Shown here: positions 9,602 to 19,573 of the stretch, one piece after another
Layout of the letters: each line of letters opens with the position of its first letter
How positions within the stretch are numbered: position 1 is the first letter of the stretch
NCBI RefSeq assembly: GCF_007097265.1
Contig: NZ_VJZP01000001.1
Location: 287,314 to 351,313 of the forward strand
DNA length: 64,000 nucleotides
DNA from: Flavobacterium gawalongense
Lineage (GTDB): Bacteria > Bacteroidota > Bacteroidia > Flavobacteriales > Flavobacteriaceae
Reading direction: 5' to 3'
Program-made: the position numbers and the translations under genes
Notes under the pieces: generated by a model
What the model was told of the DNA's origin: nothing
Seen by the model: only the letters and a program-made list of their open reading frames with translations
Databases searched by the model: none

Positions 9602-12600
9602 ATGAAACTAAAGTTCAATGGATTCTTAGTACTATTAGTAGTACTTGTGGCGCAACTAACTTTTGCGCAAGAAAGAGCTGTTTCAGGAGTCGTTTCTGAC
9701 AATGCAGGATTGCCTTTACCAGGCGTGAGTGTATTAGTGAAAGGAACTAAATCTGGAACACAAACTGATTTTGACGGAAAATTTTCTATCAAAGCAACAT
9801 CAAGCCAAGTCTTGATTTTTAGCTACATTGGGATGAAAACCCAAGAAGTAATGGCTAGTTCATCAACTGTAAATGTAAAGTTGAAAGATGATTCAGTACA
9901 ATTAGAAGGTGTAGTGGTTACAGCTCTAGGGATTAAAAAACAAAAAAGATCTTTGGGTTATGCCACTGCAAACGTAGGTGCAAAAGAACTTACTGAAGTC
10001 CCTAACGTGAATGTATTTGAATCTTTATCTGGAAAAGTTGCCGGTGTAGACATTACTGCTCCTGCACAAGTTGGAGCTTCTTCAAAGGTGATCATTAGAG
10101 GATACAATTCATTATCAAACAGTAGTCCTTTGTACGTTGTTGATGGCACACCTATCAATAATAGCAGTAATGGCTCAAGCAGCAACACTAGAAGTTTTGA
10201 CGCAGGAAATGGAGTTAGTGATTTAGATCCTAATAACATTGAGAGTATGTCGATCTTAAAAGGAGCTGCGGCATCTGCTTTATACGGATCAAGAGCTGCG
10301 AATGGTGTAATTTTAATTACCACAAAATCAGCTAAAAACAAATCAAAAATTTCAGTAGAATTCCTAACTTCATCAGATTTTTCTGAAGTAGCCAGAGTTC
10401 CTCATTTACAAAACGATTTTGGTCAAGGTTGGAATGGAAAATCTTGGTCTAGTTGGGCCGGTAGTCCAAACAATGCCAGTAACGAAAATGGTTCATGGGG
10501 ACCTGCTTTCAATGGAGAAGTTCGACCATGGGGTGCAATTTTAAATAATGCACAACAAATCAAACCTTACATAGCCCTTGAAAATAACATCCAAGATTTT
10601 TATGAAATCGGGAACACCTTTACAAATAGTGTGAGATTAAGCGGTGGTGGTGAAAACTCAAATTTCTCATTGAACTTTTCAGATGTAAATTCAGACGGAA
10701 TCATTCCTTCAGGTGCTGACTCATATAACAGACAAACACTTGGAATTAATTCAGGTATAACTAGTGAAAAACTTAGTGCTAAAATTAGTTTTAACTACAT
10801 CAAAAAAGATCAAAATGCTGTTAATACTGGTCAAGGTGCAGATGCCGGAGAAGGTAATACATTAACTCAGGAAATGTTACAAATCCCAAGAGATGTTAGT
10901 GTTGTGGATTTAGAAGATTATAAAAATAATCCATACAACAACAACAGTAACTATTTCTCTCCATACACAAACAATCCATATTGGTCGATTTACGAGAATG
11001 CAACAAAAATTGACGGAAATCGTTTTTTTGGAAACGTTAATTTAGGTTACAAAATAAACGAGAAATTCTCTCTAAACTACCAAGCTGGTGGTGATTATAG
11101 AACAGAAAAAATCAAATCTTACGGTGCTGTTGTATCTTTTGAACCGGGATCGGCTCAAGCGAATGCAGGTGCTAATGCAGTAGTTGGAGGAGTTACAGAA
11201 CAAACAAATGAAAATACAGAATTTGACACTAATTTAAACTTAAATTATAACACTGCCCTTTCTGAAGATTTTAACTTAAATGCCCTTTTAGGTTTCAATT
11301 CAAATGAAAGAAAAGGTTCTTCATTAACTGGTCAAATTACTAATTTAGACATTCCTAATTTTTACGAACTATCCAATTCATCTATTAAACCTGCCGTTCT
11401 TCAAAATGACTTTATGAGAAAATCTTTTGGAGCCTATGCTTCGCTTGAAACCTCTTATAAAAATCAATTATTTTTGACTTTAACAGGAAGAAATGACTGG
11501 ACTTCTACTTTACCTAAAGGAGCTAATTCTTATTTTTATCCTTCAGTAAGTGTAAGTGGAATCGTATTTGACACTCCCGAGTATTTCTTAAAACTAAGAG
11601 CTGGTTACGCAGAAATAGGAAATGACACAGGATCGTATCAAACAGAATCTGCTTTAACTCAGGGCTTTGGCGCATTAGGGAATCAAGTTGCGGGTTCAGC
11701 GGCAATCTTACTGCCTATTGGAGGGGTAAATGGATATGAGTATGCCTCAAATCTAGGAAATTCAGCTTTAAAGCCTGAAAGAACAAGCGAATTAGAGTTT
11801 GGTTTTGAATCTAATTTATTTAGCAAACGAGTAAATATTGACGCTTCTATTTATAACAAGACTACCACCGATTTATTATTTAGAAGACCAGTAGCAACTT
11901 CTACAGGATTTACTACTCAAACAACAAATCTTCTAGATGTAACAAACAAAGGTATTGAACTTGTATTAAATGTAATTCCTGTAAAAACAAATAATTTTCA
12001 ATGGGATTTTACAACTACTTTTACAAAAAATAATTCTGAGGTAACTGACGTTGTAGGTAATGTTGATAAAATACAACTTGCTTCTAATTATGGTGTTAGT
12101 TTTAATGCACAAGTTGGACAACCTTTGGGTGTATTTAGTACTTTTGTGCCTAAAACGAATGATTTAGGACAATATATTATTGATGGTGCAACTGGATATT
12201 ATAAAGTTACAGATGATGAACAAATCGTAGGAGATTCTCAAAGGGATTTCATTATGGGTTTCAAAAACAAACTATCATATAAAAATTTAGCGCTTTCATT
12301 TGGTATCGATTGGAAACAAGGTGGCGAAATGTATTCTTATACTAAAAGGCTTTCACACTTTACAGGAAACGGTATCGAGACAACTTATAACGACAGAAAC
12401 CCATTCATCATACCTAATTCTGTAGTAGAAGTTGTAGATGCTGGCGGTAATGTAACTGGTTATGCTGAAAACACGACTTCAGTTAGTTTAGAAAACGTAA
12501 CAGATTTTTACAATACAGGAAATAATCCTGGAGTAGAACAATTTCATGTTATTGACAAAACATTTGTTAGGTTGAGAGACATTTCTTTGACTTACAATGT

Positions 12601-12808
12601 TCCTTCGTCTATTATTAAAAAAATGGGATTAACTAATGCGGCATTTAGTGTATTTGGTAAAAATTTAGCTTTATGGACACCAGATGAAAACCCGTATATT
12701 GATCCAGAATTGTCAACATTTGGTGATGGTTTACTAAGTGAACAAGGAGAGTTTGGTGCGAATCCATCACAAAGATCGTATGGAGCTAGCCTAAAATTAA
12801 CATTCTAA
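9602..12808 (+). CDS. SusC/RagA-family TonB-linked outer-membrane transporter
   Basis: A 1068-aa TonB-dependent transporter of the SusC class. A signal peptide (residues 1-22) is followed by a carboxypeptidase-regulatory-like domain (about 24-105: SGVVSDNAGLPLPGVSVLVKG), a TonB box region (EGVVVTALG), the plug (VIIRGYNSLSNSSPLYVVDG) and a 22-strand barrel ending in LKLTF. It imports a substrate captured by its SusD partner, powered by TonB-ExbBD. It is the first gene of a four-gene operon (gap to susD 10 bp). No polysaccharide-degrading enzyme is linked, so the substrate could be a sugar, peptide or other nutrient and cannot be named. Confidence 0.93.
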   Translation: MKLKFNGFLVLLVVLVAQLTFAQERAVSGVVSDNAGLPLPGVSVLVKGTKSGTQTDFDGKFSIKATSSQVLIFSYIGMKTQEVMASSSTVNVKLKDDSVQLEGVVVTALGIKKQKRSLGYATANVGAKELTEVPNVNVFESLSGKVAGVDITAPAQVGASSKVIIRGYNSLSNSSPLYVVDGTPINNSSNGSSSNTRSFDAGNGVSDLDPNNIESMSILKGAAASALYGSRAANGVILITTKSAKNKSKISVEFLTSSDFSEVARVPHLQNDFGQGWNGKSWSSWAGSPNNASNENGSWGPAFNGEVRPWGAILNNAQQIKPYIALENNIQDFYEIGNTFTNSVRLSGGGENSNFSLNFSDVNSDGIIPSGADSYNRQTLGINSGITSEKLSAKISFNYIKKDQNAVNTGQGADAGEGNTLTQEMLQIPRDVSVVDLEDYKNNPYNNNSNYFSPYTNNPYWSIYENATKIDGNRFFGNVNLGYKINEKFSLNYQAGGDYRTEKIKSYGAVVSFEPGSAQANAGANAVVGGVTEQTNENTEFDTNLNLNYNTALSEDFNLNALLGFNSNERKGSSLTGQITNLDIPNFYELSNSSIKPAVLQNDFMRKSFGAYASLETSYKNQLFLTLTGRNDWTSTLPKGANSYFYPSVSVSGIVFDTPEYFLKLRAGYAEIGNDTGSYQTESALTQGFGALGNQVAGSAAILLPIGGVNGYEYASNLGNSALKPERTSELEFGFESNLFSKRVNIDASIYNKTTTDLLFRRPVATSTGFTTQTTNLLDVTNKGIELVLNVIPVKTNNFQWDFTTTFTKNNSEVTDVVGNVDKIQLASNYGVSFNAQVGQPLGVFSTFVPKTNDLGQYIIDGATGYYKVTDDEQIVGDSQRDFIMGFKNKLSYKNLALSFGIDWKQGGEMYSYTKRLSHFTGNGIETTYNDRNPFIIPNSVVEVVDAGGNVTGYAENTTSVSLENVTDFYNTGNNPGVEQFHVIDKTFVRLRDISLTYNVPSSIIKKMGLTNAAFSVFGKNLALWTPDENPYIDPELSTFGDGLLSEQGEFGANPSQRSYGASLKLTF

Positions 12809-12818
12809 AAAAACAAAA

Positions 12819-14252
12819 ATGAAAAAGTTTTTAATAAGTATATTAGTATTATCAACTACATTTATAGGATGTAGCACTGATTTAGACATCAATAGGGATC
12901 CGGATTTGCTAGACCCAAACAGCGCTCCACTTTCAGCACAATTACCTTCTGGCATTGTAGGATTAATAGGATCTGAAGGAGCTTCATTAGCAATCATAGG
13001 CGGTATGTGGTCACAATACTGGACACAAAGTAATGCGGCAAATCAATACAAAGACATTGATAATTATTCTATTGGAACTGCAGACTACAATTTTGCTTGG
13101 GACGGTATGTTTGATGCTTTAGGAGACATTAGAAATGTCAAGAAAAGAGCCTTGACAGAAGGAAACTGGAAATACTATTTAATAGCGACTACCTTAGAAG
13201 TACAAGCTTCTCAGATATTAACGGATTTCTACGGAAACATTCCATATAAAGAAGCCAATAATAATTCAATCTTAGAGCCAAAATTCAATACTGGTCAAGA
13301 AGTATATGATTTCATGATTCAAGATTTGAATGATGCCCTTTCAAAAGATTTGTCAGCTTCAACAGGATCCAATCCTGCAAGTGATGACTTTATATTTGCT
13401 GGTGACATGACCAAATGGACAAAATTAGCAAATACTTTAAAGTTGAAAATCTACATGAGACAAACAGAAAAAAATAAAGCTGTTGCAGATGCAGGTATTA
13501 CTAAAATGCTAGCTGATGGAGTAACGTTTTTGGATGTTGATGCTGGAATGACTCAATTTACAGATGCTATCAATCAAAGTAACCCTTTGTTTGAATACAA
13601 TAACAGAAGATTAAATGTTGCTACCAATTTAAGAATGAGTACTACGCTAGCTTCTTTCTTTGATGACAATGCGGACACAAGAAAAGCAGCATATTATTTG
13701 CCAGGAAATTCTCTAAATCAAGGAGATTTCACGAATCCGGTAGGTGCTGGTACCATCGCAATTGTAAAACTAAGTGCTACTACCCCTGCTTATTTGATGA
13801 CCAAAGAAGAAAGCTTCTTATTACAAGCCGAAGCATTAGAAAGATACAAATCAGGAACTGGCGCAAAAGCTTTATATGACGCAGCTATAAGTGCTAATTT
13901 CAGCAGATATAGTTTAAATGGTGCTGCATTTGTTTCTGGTGCTTATGCCTATCCAACGGCTGGTACTTTTGATCAAAAATTGGAAGCAATAATTACACAG
14001 AAATGGGTAGCTAGTTTTCCTGGTAATGGTTTTGAAGCATTTTTCGAAAAAAACAGAACAGGCTATCCTAAAACTTCTGCAGTTGCTCAATCTAATACAT
14101 CTTATGTGTCAGGACAATTTGCTTATGCAGTAAATGGTACAACTGCAGGTTTATTCCCTAAAAGAATTGCTTACCCTCTTTCTGAAAGAAATGCTAATCC
14201 GAACGCACCAACTTTGATACCAATAACAACCCCAGTTTGGTGGAATAAATAA
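12819..14252 (+). CDS. SusD/RagB-family nutrient-binding outer-membrane lipoprotein
   Basis: A 477-aa surface lipoprotein that acts as the lid and substrate binder of the adjacent SusC. The lipobox is at FIGC with the lipidated cysteine at residue 18. The pattern GMWSQYWTQSNAANQYKDID, then WDGMFDALGDI, is typical of the SusD-like_2 subgroup. TPR-like helices fill the first 200 residues, and the motif LMTKEESFLLQAEALER is the standard SusD helix. It lies 10 bp after susC and 8 bp before the next lipoprotein gene, so it is co-transcribed. Confidence 0.92.
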   Translation: MKKFLISILVLSTTFIGCSTDLDINRDPDLLDPNSAPLSAQLPSGIVGLIGSEGASLAIIGGMWSQYWTQSNAANQYKDIDNYSIGTADYNFAWDGMFDALGDIRNVKKRALTEGNWKYYLIATTLEVQASQILTDFYGNIPYKEANNNSILEPKFNTGQEVYDFMIQDLNDALSKDLSASTGSNPASDDFIFAGDMTKWTKLANTLKLKIYMRQTEKNKAVADAGITKMLADGVTFLDVDAGMTQFTDAINQSNPLFEYNNRRLNVATNLRMSTTLASFFDDNADTRKAAYYLPGNSLNQGDFTNPVGAGTIAIVKLSATTPAYLMTKEESFLLQAEALERYKSGTGAKALYDAAISANFSRYSLNGAAFVSGAYAYPTAGTFDQKLEAIITQKWVASFPGNGFEAFFEKNRTGYPKTSAVAQSNTSYVSGQFAYAVNGTTAGLFPKRIAYPLSERNANPNAPTLIPITTPVWWNK

Positions 14253-14260
14253 TCAAAATC

Positions 14261-14998
14261 ATGAAAAAAATAATAGCTCTTTTAATAGTTGCAAGCACTT
14301 TTTTTGTGGCTTGTGATGATGTCGATACTGCAAATGTATCTTCAATAACAAACTATCCTTTAATTACAGTTCTAGGAAGTGACCCGATTTTTGTTGCCTT
14401 AGGCAGCACTTACACTGATCCAGGCGCAATAGCAACTGAAAATGACGCACCAATACCATTCACCAGTGTTGGATCTGGTAATTATAGAGGAGGTACTTCT
14501 ATTGACACTAATATTGCTGATGAATATTCTCAAACCTATACCGCAACCAATAAAGATGGTTTCAAAGCGAGTGCCACAAGAAGGGTAATTGTGTATAAAA
14601 CAGGCGATTTGGTAAATAGCATCGAAGGTGTATACACTTGTAATGTAAGCAGAAATGGGTCATCACCTAGCACTGCAAAAAACATCAAATATATTTACAT
14701 CTGGAAAAACGCTAACGGCACTTATGAAGTTTCAGACGCTTTTGGAGGCTGGTATCAATACCATAGAGGGTTCGGTATAGATTACATTACGCCTGGAGGA
14801 ACAATCAATGCCGTTAATATTGCAACCAACACCTTTACTTTCCCAGGAAATCCTCTAACCAACAGTGGTTTTGGAGGAACAGCCAATATAACAGGTTTGA
14901 ATGTTGATCCGGTTGCAAAGAAAATTGTCCTAACCTGTTCTTGGCTTGCCCCAACTGCATACACATTTGTATCCACATTAACTCAAGTTCAACTTTAA
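14261..14998 (+). CDS. Surface lipoprotein with DUF5011-type Ig-like domain
   Basis: A 245-aa lipoprotein with a lipobox ending FVAC (Cys18). Residues about 30-110 look like the bacterial surface Ig-like domain DUF5011/5012 (DPIFVALGSTYTDPGA... TYTATNKDGFKASATRRVIVY). The C-terminal 130 residues form a beta-rich region of unknown function. Proteins of this layout are frequently the third gene of SusC/SusD operons, where they are thought to be surface glycan- or nutrient-binding accessory lipoproteins; that role is inferred from position. Confidence 0.7.
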   Translation: MKKIIALLIVASTFFVACDDVDTANVSSITNYPLITVLGSDPIFVALGSTYTDPGAIATENDAPIPFTSVGSGNYRGGTSIDTNIADEYSQTYTATNKDGFKASATRRVIVYKTGDLVNSIEGVYTCNVSRNGSSPSTAKNIKYIYIWKNANGTYEVSDAFGGWYQYHRGFGIDYITPGGTINAVNIATNTFTFPGNPLTNSGFGGTANITGLNVDPVAKKIVLTCSWLAPTAYTFVSTLTQVQL

Positions 14999-15008
14999 TA
15001 TATTAAAA

Positions 15009-15506
15009 ATGAGAAACATAAAAAATAATATTATAAAAATACTTTTCGGTATTCTTATATTTACTTCATTCGCTTCTTGTGATGAGGGTGGTGATCCAAA
15101 TCCAGGCGGAACAACTACGGAAAAATTTGCTGGAGATTGGTATATTGACCTTTCGGACAGCGATGGTGCTTCTTTAGGCACACATGCTTTACATCATACC
15201 TATAACACTTCTGCTAACGATAATACCATGTGGATTGACGATGCAAAAAGTGGCTATTGGATTAAATGTAAAATAACCATGGATGTTGCCAATGGAACAT
15301 TTACAGCAGTAGCACAACCTAATCTTATTGATGATAGTGTTGTAACTATAACTGACGGTAAAATTGAAAAAGGAGCAGGATTATCTAAAGCAGGTCATGT
15401 TGTAGATAAAATTTCTTTCAGAGCTCATTTTGATTATGATGCTGACGGATATGATATTCTTTATGAAGGTCACAAAAGAACTGGTTTCAAAGAAGATGAA
15501 TACTAG
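15009..15506 (+). CDS. Lipoprotein resembling the lipid-binding putative hydrolase family
   Basis: A 165-aa lipoprotein with a lipobox ending FASC (Cys24) followed by an acidic, glycine-rich segment (DEGGDPN), a feature linked to surface export of lipoproteins in Bacteroidetes. The mature part (EKFAGDWYIDL... ALHHTYNTSAN... MWIDDAKSGYWIKCKI) resembles Pfam Lipid_bd proteins, which often end SusC/SusD operons. It is the last gene of the operon, 10 bp after the DUF5011 gene, and is followed by a strong terminator. Family assignment is from memory of the pattern and should be checked by profile search. Confidence 0.6.
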   Translation: MRNIKNNIIKILFGILIFTSFASCDEGGDPNPGGTTTEKFAGDWYIDLSDSDGASLGTHALHHTYNTSANDNTMWIDDAKSGYWIKCKITMDVANGTFTAVAQPNLIDDSVVTITDGKIEKGAGLSKAGHVVDKISFRAHFDYDADGYDILYEGHKRTGFKEDEY

Positions 15507-15525
15507 AAATTAAATAATAAATTTG

Positions 15526-15560
15526 AAAAACCATCCCACTATTCGGGATGGTTTTTTTTA
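15526..15560 (+). terminator. Intrinsic terminator of the SusC/SusD operon
   Basis: A perfect 7-bp GC-rich stem, CCATCCC (15531-15537) with GGGATGG (15545-15551), a 7-nt loop, flanking A/T pairs that extend the stem, and a run of eight T residues. It ends immediately before the -7 box of rlmB. Confidence 0.9.
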
Positions 15561-15568
15561 TATATTTG
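15561..15568 (+). promoter_or_regulatory. -7 box of rlmB (predicts leaderless mRNA)
   Basis: TATATTTG matches TAnnTTTG and its G is separated from the rlmB ATG by only 4 nt. With the usual spacing in this phylum, transcription would start at or next to the A of the ATG. It directly abuts the T-tract of the upstream terminator. No clear TTG is present at -33. Confidence 0.55.
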
Positions 15569-15572
15569 CACC

Positions 15573-16325
15573 ATGGAAAAAGAACACCAAATATTCGGGA
15601 TTAGAGCAATAATTGAAGCCATACAAGCGGGCGCAACAGTAGACAAAGTCTATATTCAAAAGGAAGCTAGCAGCGAACTGATGAAAGACTTGATGAAAGT
15701 GATGAAGCGTGGTAATATTAATTTTTCTTATGTTCCTGTTGAAAAACTAAACAGATTGACACCAAATAACCATCAAGGTGCAGTGGCGACAATTTCTCCA
15801 ATTTCCTTTTTTGATTTAGAATCATTGATAGAATCAGTAATAGAAAATGGAAAGAAACCGTTATTTTTAATTTTGGACCAAATATCGGATGCACGTAATT
15901 TTGGTGCTATCATCAGAACAGCCGAATGTACCGGAGTAAACGGAATCATTGTTCAAAAAGCAGGTTCTGCTCCTGTCAACGGTGACACTGTAAAAACATC
16001 CGCCGGAGCCGTTTTTAACATTCCTATTTGTAAAGTGGAACACATTAAAGACGCTATTTTTCTTTTACAGGCCAGTGGCATTAAAACTGTTGCTGCAACT
16101 GAAAAAACAGATCAAAATATTTATGACATTTCGCTAAATGAACCTGTCGCCATTATTATGGGATCAGAAGATCGCGGGGTAAATCCTTCGGTTTTAAAAA
16201 TAGTTGATGAAAAGGCAAAACTACCTATGTTTGGAACTATTGGTTCTTTAAATGTTTCGGTAGCTTGCGGTGCTTTTTTATATGAAGCGGTAAGACAAAG
16301 AATCCCATCCCCAACCCTTCCCTAA
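15573..16325 (+). CDS. rlmB: 23S rRNA (guanosine-2'-O-)-methyltransferase RlmB (TrmH/SpoU family)
   Basis: A 250-aa SPOUT methyltransferase that 2'-O-methylates a guanosine of 23S rRNA (G2251 in E. coli) using SAM. An N-terminal substrate-binding domain (IFGIRAIIEAI) is followed by the three SpoU motifs: NFGAIIRTAE, IIMGSEDRGV and NVSVACGAFLYEA. The natural end would be near the VRQR residues; the last residues (IPSPTLP) and the stop codon come from a dispersed intergenic repeat that also ends the gene at 44817-45371. Which guanosine is modified is inferred from family. The ATG lies 4 nt after a -7 box. Confidence 0.88.
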   Translation: MEKEHQIFGIRAIIEAIQAGATVDKVYIQKEASSELMKDLMKVMKRGNINFSYVPVEKLNRLTPNNHQGAVATISPISFFDLESLIESVIENGKKPLFLILDQISDARNFGAIIRTAECTGVNGIIVQKAGSAPVNGDTVKTSAGAVFNIPICKVEHIKDAIFLLQASGIKTVAATEKTDQNIYDISLNEPVAIIMGSEDRGVNPSVLKIVDEKAKLPMFGTIGSLNVSVACGAFLYEAVRQRIPSPTLP

Positions 16326-16340
16326 GGGAAGGGAGCCTAG
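16301..16340. repeat. Dispersed palindromic repeat overlapping the rlmB 3' end
   Basis: A C-rich/G-rich imperfect palindrome (ATCCCATCCCCAACCC ... AAGGGAAGGGAGCC) that shares most of its length with 45332-45371. It runs from the last codons of rlmB through the stop codon. It would form a GC-rich hairpin (CTTCCC / GGGAAG) at the transcript end. Confidence 0.75.
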
Positions 16341-16358
16341 ATAAACAAATAAAACGAA

Positions 16359-17138
16359 TCAAGACTGCGGTTTTGATTCGTTTTTTTCGTTTAAGACGAT
16401 TGTATAATCTACAGGAAAATCTGAGGAATAATAAGAAACTAATTCCTCAATTGTTTCTTCTTTTGGAAGATTCATAAAGTTTCCATTGGCATCAAAACGT
16501 TGCATGAATGGATCTTCCTCAGGATTATAATCTGGTTTTTCCCAATCGTATTTAATTAACTTTTTATACTCTGGTGTTTTATAAATCAAAGAAAGAGCAA
16601 AACCCGTTATCAATCCGGCCAAGTGACCTTCCCAAGAAATTTTTTTGTCTCCCGAGGTCTCGGGACTAGGAAAAGCATACCAAACTAAACCACCATAAAT
16701 AACAATAACAGCAAGCGACAAAGCGACCAAGCGATAATATTTTGTTTGTATTCCTTTGAAAAAAATAAAGCTCACCAAGACATAAACCAATCCGCTAGCT
16801 CCAATATGGTAATTATCCCTTCCAATAACCCAAGTAATAATTCCCGAAAGTAAAATTCCAAATCCAATGACTCTTATAGACTGATTCGCATAAAAAAATT
16901 GCAAAGCTGCCAATAAAATTAATAATGGAATTGAATTATTATACAAATGCTCAATATCACCATGAATGAAAGGGCTGAATAAGACGCCTTGTAAACCGGA
17001 AAGTTCTCTTGGATAAATACCATTTTCAACAAAATCAAAATCAAATCGGATTTCAAGCCAAAAAACAAACCACAGGAACACTACAAAAAAAAGTGGAAGT
17101 CCAACAACCGAATTAGTAAATTTGAAATGATTATCCAT
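16359..17138 (-). CDS. Rhomboid-family intramembrane serine protease
   Basis: A 259-aa multi-pass membrane protein. The rhomboid catalytic dyad is clear: the serine in GASG (Ser115) and the histidine in the last membrane helix (WEGHLAG, His172), plus the upstream HxxxN motif (HLYNN, residues 64-68). Such enzymes cleave transmembrane substrates inside the membrane. The C-terminal 75 residues are a cytosolic extension (DWEKPDYNPEEDPFMQRFDANG) typical of Flavobacteria homologues. It stands alone, convergent with rlmB, and its physiological substrate is unknown. Confidence 0.88.
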   Translation of the reverse strand: MDNHFKFTNSVVGLPLFFVVFLWFVFWLEIRFDFDFVENGIYPRELSGLQGVLFSPFIHGDIEHLYNNSIPLLILLAALQFFYANQSIRVIGFGILLSGIITWVIGRDNYHIGASGLVYVLVSFIFFKGIQTKYYRLVALSLAVIVIYGGLVWYAFPSPETSGDKKISWEGHLAGLITGFALSLIYKTPEYKKLIKYDWEKPDYNPEEDPFMQRFDANGNFMNLPKEETIEELVSYYSSDFPVDYTIVLNEKNESKPQS

Positions 17139-17247
17139 TAGTTTTAGTTTCGTGTTCTTTTTAAATTAAAATCAAAAATTTATCCAAAAGCAATTTAATG
17201 CTATTTTGTCATACTAAAACTAAAAAGACATTTTAAATTGTGATGCC

Positions 17248-17330
17248 TAGCCCAGATGGAAACGGCATCCTTTTTATCTCGTTTTTTTAACGAGATAAAA
17301 AGATATAGTGGACAGCTGGAATTAGCTCCT
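17248..17330. repeat. Dispersed intergenic repeat, copy 1
   Basis: Runs from TAGCCCAGATGG to AGCTGGAATTAGCTCC with a strong internal hairpin (TTTTTATCTCG / CGAGATAAAAA, 17271-17300). Its ends match those of related elements at 29951-30092, 33192-33345 and 44604-44744. It fills most of the gap between the divergent rhomboid and rarA genes. Confidence 0.7.
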
Positions 17331-17384
17331 AAAAAAAATTAGAAACTGAAACAAGTTCAGTTTGAAAAATAGTAATTTTACAAA

Positions 17385-18662
17385 ATGGAAGCACCACTTG
17401 CAGAACGCATTCGACCACAAAAATTAGAAGACTATATCAGTCAGTCCCATTTGGTAGGACCAAGCGGATCATTGACACAACAAATTACAAAAGGAATAAT
17501 TCCTTCTCTGATTTTTTGGGGACCGCCAGGAACGGGAAAAACGACTTTGGCACAAATTATTGCGCAAGAATCTAAGCGACCGTTTTATATTTTAAGTGCT
17601 ATCAATTCAGGCGTGAAGGATATTCGTGATGTTATTGAAAAAGCAAAACAAAGCGGCGGATTATTTACTGCAAAAAACCCTATTCTGTTTATAGACGAGA
17701 TTCATCGTTTTAGTAAATCCCAACAAGATTCATTATTAGCTGCCGTAGAAAAAGGCTGGATTACATTAATAGGCGCCACTACTGAAAATCCGAGTTTTGA
17801 GGTTATTCCCGCATTGCTTTCGCGTTGCCAAGTTTATGTTTTGAATGCTTTTACTAAAGCTGATTTGGAAACCTTATTGGAACGCGCCATGAAAACGGAT
17901 GAATTTCTAGCAACAAAAAACATTGTTTTGAAAGAAACAGAGGCACTTTTGCGACTTTCCGGAGGTGATGGACGCAAGCTATTAAATATTTTTGAACTTG
18001 TCGTAAACGCTTCGAATGAAGCTGAGATTATAATCACCAACGATCGGGTTTTTGAATTGGTGCAACAAAATACCGTTTTATATGACAAAAGTGGTGAACA
18101 GCATTATGATATTGTTTCGGCTTTTATAAAATCAATTCGCGGAAGTGATCCAAACGGAGCTGTATATTGGCTAGCTCGAATGATTGAAGGCGGGGAGGAT
18201 GTAAAATTTATAGCCAGACGAATGCTCATTCTATCCAGTGAAGACATAGGAAATGCCAATCCTACAGCTTTTATTATGGCCAATAATGCATTTCAGGCAG
18301 TTTCAACTATTGGTTATCCTGAAAGCAGGATTATATTAAGCCAATGTGCCATTTACTTAGCAACATCCCCAAAAAGCAATGCTTCTTATCTTGCGATAGG
18401 AACGGCACAACAACTGGTGAAACAAACAGGCGATTTGCCAGTTCCGATTCATTTGCGCAATGCTCCTACCAAATTAATGAAAGAATTGGGTTATGGTGAG
18501 GAATATAAATATTCGCATGATTTTGCCAATAATTTCGCAGAACAAGAATTTTTACCCAATGAGATAAGCAATAAGGCTATTTATGTCCCAGGAACTAATT
18601 CTAGAGAAAACACGATCCGTGAATTCCTAAAAAACCGTTGGAAAGATAAATATGGGTATTAA
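17385..18662 (+). CDS. rarA: Replication-associated recombination protein A (RarA/MgsA AAA+ ATPase)
   Basis: A 425-aa clamp-loader-like AAA+ ATPase acting at stalled replication forks. The Walker A motif GPPGTGKT is at residues 46-53, Walker B ILFIDEIH near 102, sensor 1 [11 protein letters not shown] and the arginine finger region ALLSRCQ follow. The C-terminal tetramerisation/MgsA domain ([32 protein letters not shown]) is complete. Length is normal. It stands alone on the plus strand. Confidence 0.95.
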   Translation: MEAPLAERIRPQKLEDYISQSHLVGPSGSLTQQITKGIIPSLIFWGPPGTGKTTLAQIIAQESKRPFYILSAINSGVKDIRDVIEKAKQSGGLFTAKNPILFIDEIHRFSKSQQDSLLAAVEKGWITLIGATTENPSFEVIPALLSRCQVYVLNAFTKADLETLLERAMKTDEFLATKNIVLKETEALLRLSGGDGRKLLNIFELVVNASNEAEIIITNDRVFELVQQNTVLYDKSGEQHYDIVSAFIKSIRGSDPNGAVYWLARMIEGGEDVKFIARRMLILSSEDIGNANPTAFIMANNAFQAVSTIGYPESRIILSQCAIYLATSPKSNASYLAIGTAQQLVKQTGDLPVPIHLRNAPTKLMKELGYGEEYKYSHDFANNFAEQEFLPNEISNKAIYVPGTNSRENTIREFLKNRWKDKYGY

Positions 18663-18722
18663 AATTAGAAGAGATGCACTGATGTGCATCTCTACGGCAA
18701 ACTGATTCATTTTATAAAAGAT

Positions 18723-19484
18723 TTAAAATTTAACTTCTATTTTTTCTGAAATTAATTTGTCATTAAGATAATATTCAAAAAACCACTGATTGTCTTTTGC
18801 AATTAAAACACCTTGGATATTTCCCTTTGCTGCAATGAAACAATCTTTTCCAGAAGTATTAAATACTTTCATAATAACTTTTGGTGCACTATCGATTAGT
18901 TGAAAACCAGTAGCTGTAGGCTGTGCGTAAAGCATTTTCGAATTATCAACAATTACATTCTGTGAATTATCAGCTTCATCTATAGGTAAAGCCACTGGCG
19001 CCACTTGGGAAACTGGTGATGGACTTGGTTTAGAAACTGCAATTGGATTACTATTACCAGCGTCATTATATTTATATTGTAAAGCATAAACAGATATAAA
19101 AGCCTTGTTTAATGCTTCGGTATAAGCCAATTGAAAGTCTTTTTCTTTGCTTATACCAATATCAGATTTGAAAATGATTTTCCCATTACAATCCTTGAAA
19201 GTGATATACAGTTTCGTTGTTAAAAATGATTTTTCTTTCACAACATCAAAATACAACAAACTACACCTATCATTATTTTCTTTTGGCAATGGCTCATTAT
19301 CATAAAACCCTTGAAAACCAGCCTTGCTTAAATTAAACTTAGACAAAGTGGCAAGTCGATATTGATTATCACTTTTTACAAAATCAAATTTTAAAGGTAT
19401 AAGTACGACTTTATAATCATTCACAGATTGCGAGAAACAGTAACTCGAAATTAATACTACTAGAAATAGGAATCTTGTTTTCAT
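18723..19484 (-). CDS. Secreted protein of unknown function
   Basis: A 253-aa protein with an N-terminal signal peptide (MKTRFLFLVVLISSYCFSQ). I do not recognise its family. The mature part has a beta-rich N-terminal region (VNDYKVVLIPLKFDFVKSDNQYRL), a proline/serine-rich linker around residues 145-165 (SKPSPSPVSQVAPVALP), and a C-terminal region predicted as beta strands ending EKIEVKF. The reading frame is open further upstream, but the ATG at 19484 gives the signal peptide directly and is chosen as the start. It lies 15 bp or more from yjjG, probably separate. Confidence 0.65.
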   Translation of the reverse strand: MKTRFLFLVVLISSYCFSQSVNDYKVVLIPLKFDFVKSDNQYRLATLSKFNLSKAGFQGFYDNEPLPKENNDRCSLLYFDVVKEKSFLTTKLYITFKDCNGKIIFKSDIGISKEKDFQLAYTEALNKAFISVYALQYKYNDAGNSNPIAVSKPSPSPVSQVAPVALPIDEADNSQNVIVDNSKMLYAQPTATGFQLIDSAPKVIMKVFNTSGKDCFIAAKGNIQGVLIAKDNQWFFEYYLNDKLISEKIEVKF

Positions 19485-19573
19485 ATGTATATAATATTTG
19501 TTTTTTAATGGAATATGGTATCGCCATTCTTCATTTATGATTGTGTTTTTTTGAATCATGGCGATTTCATAAT

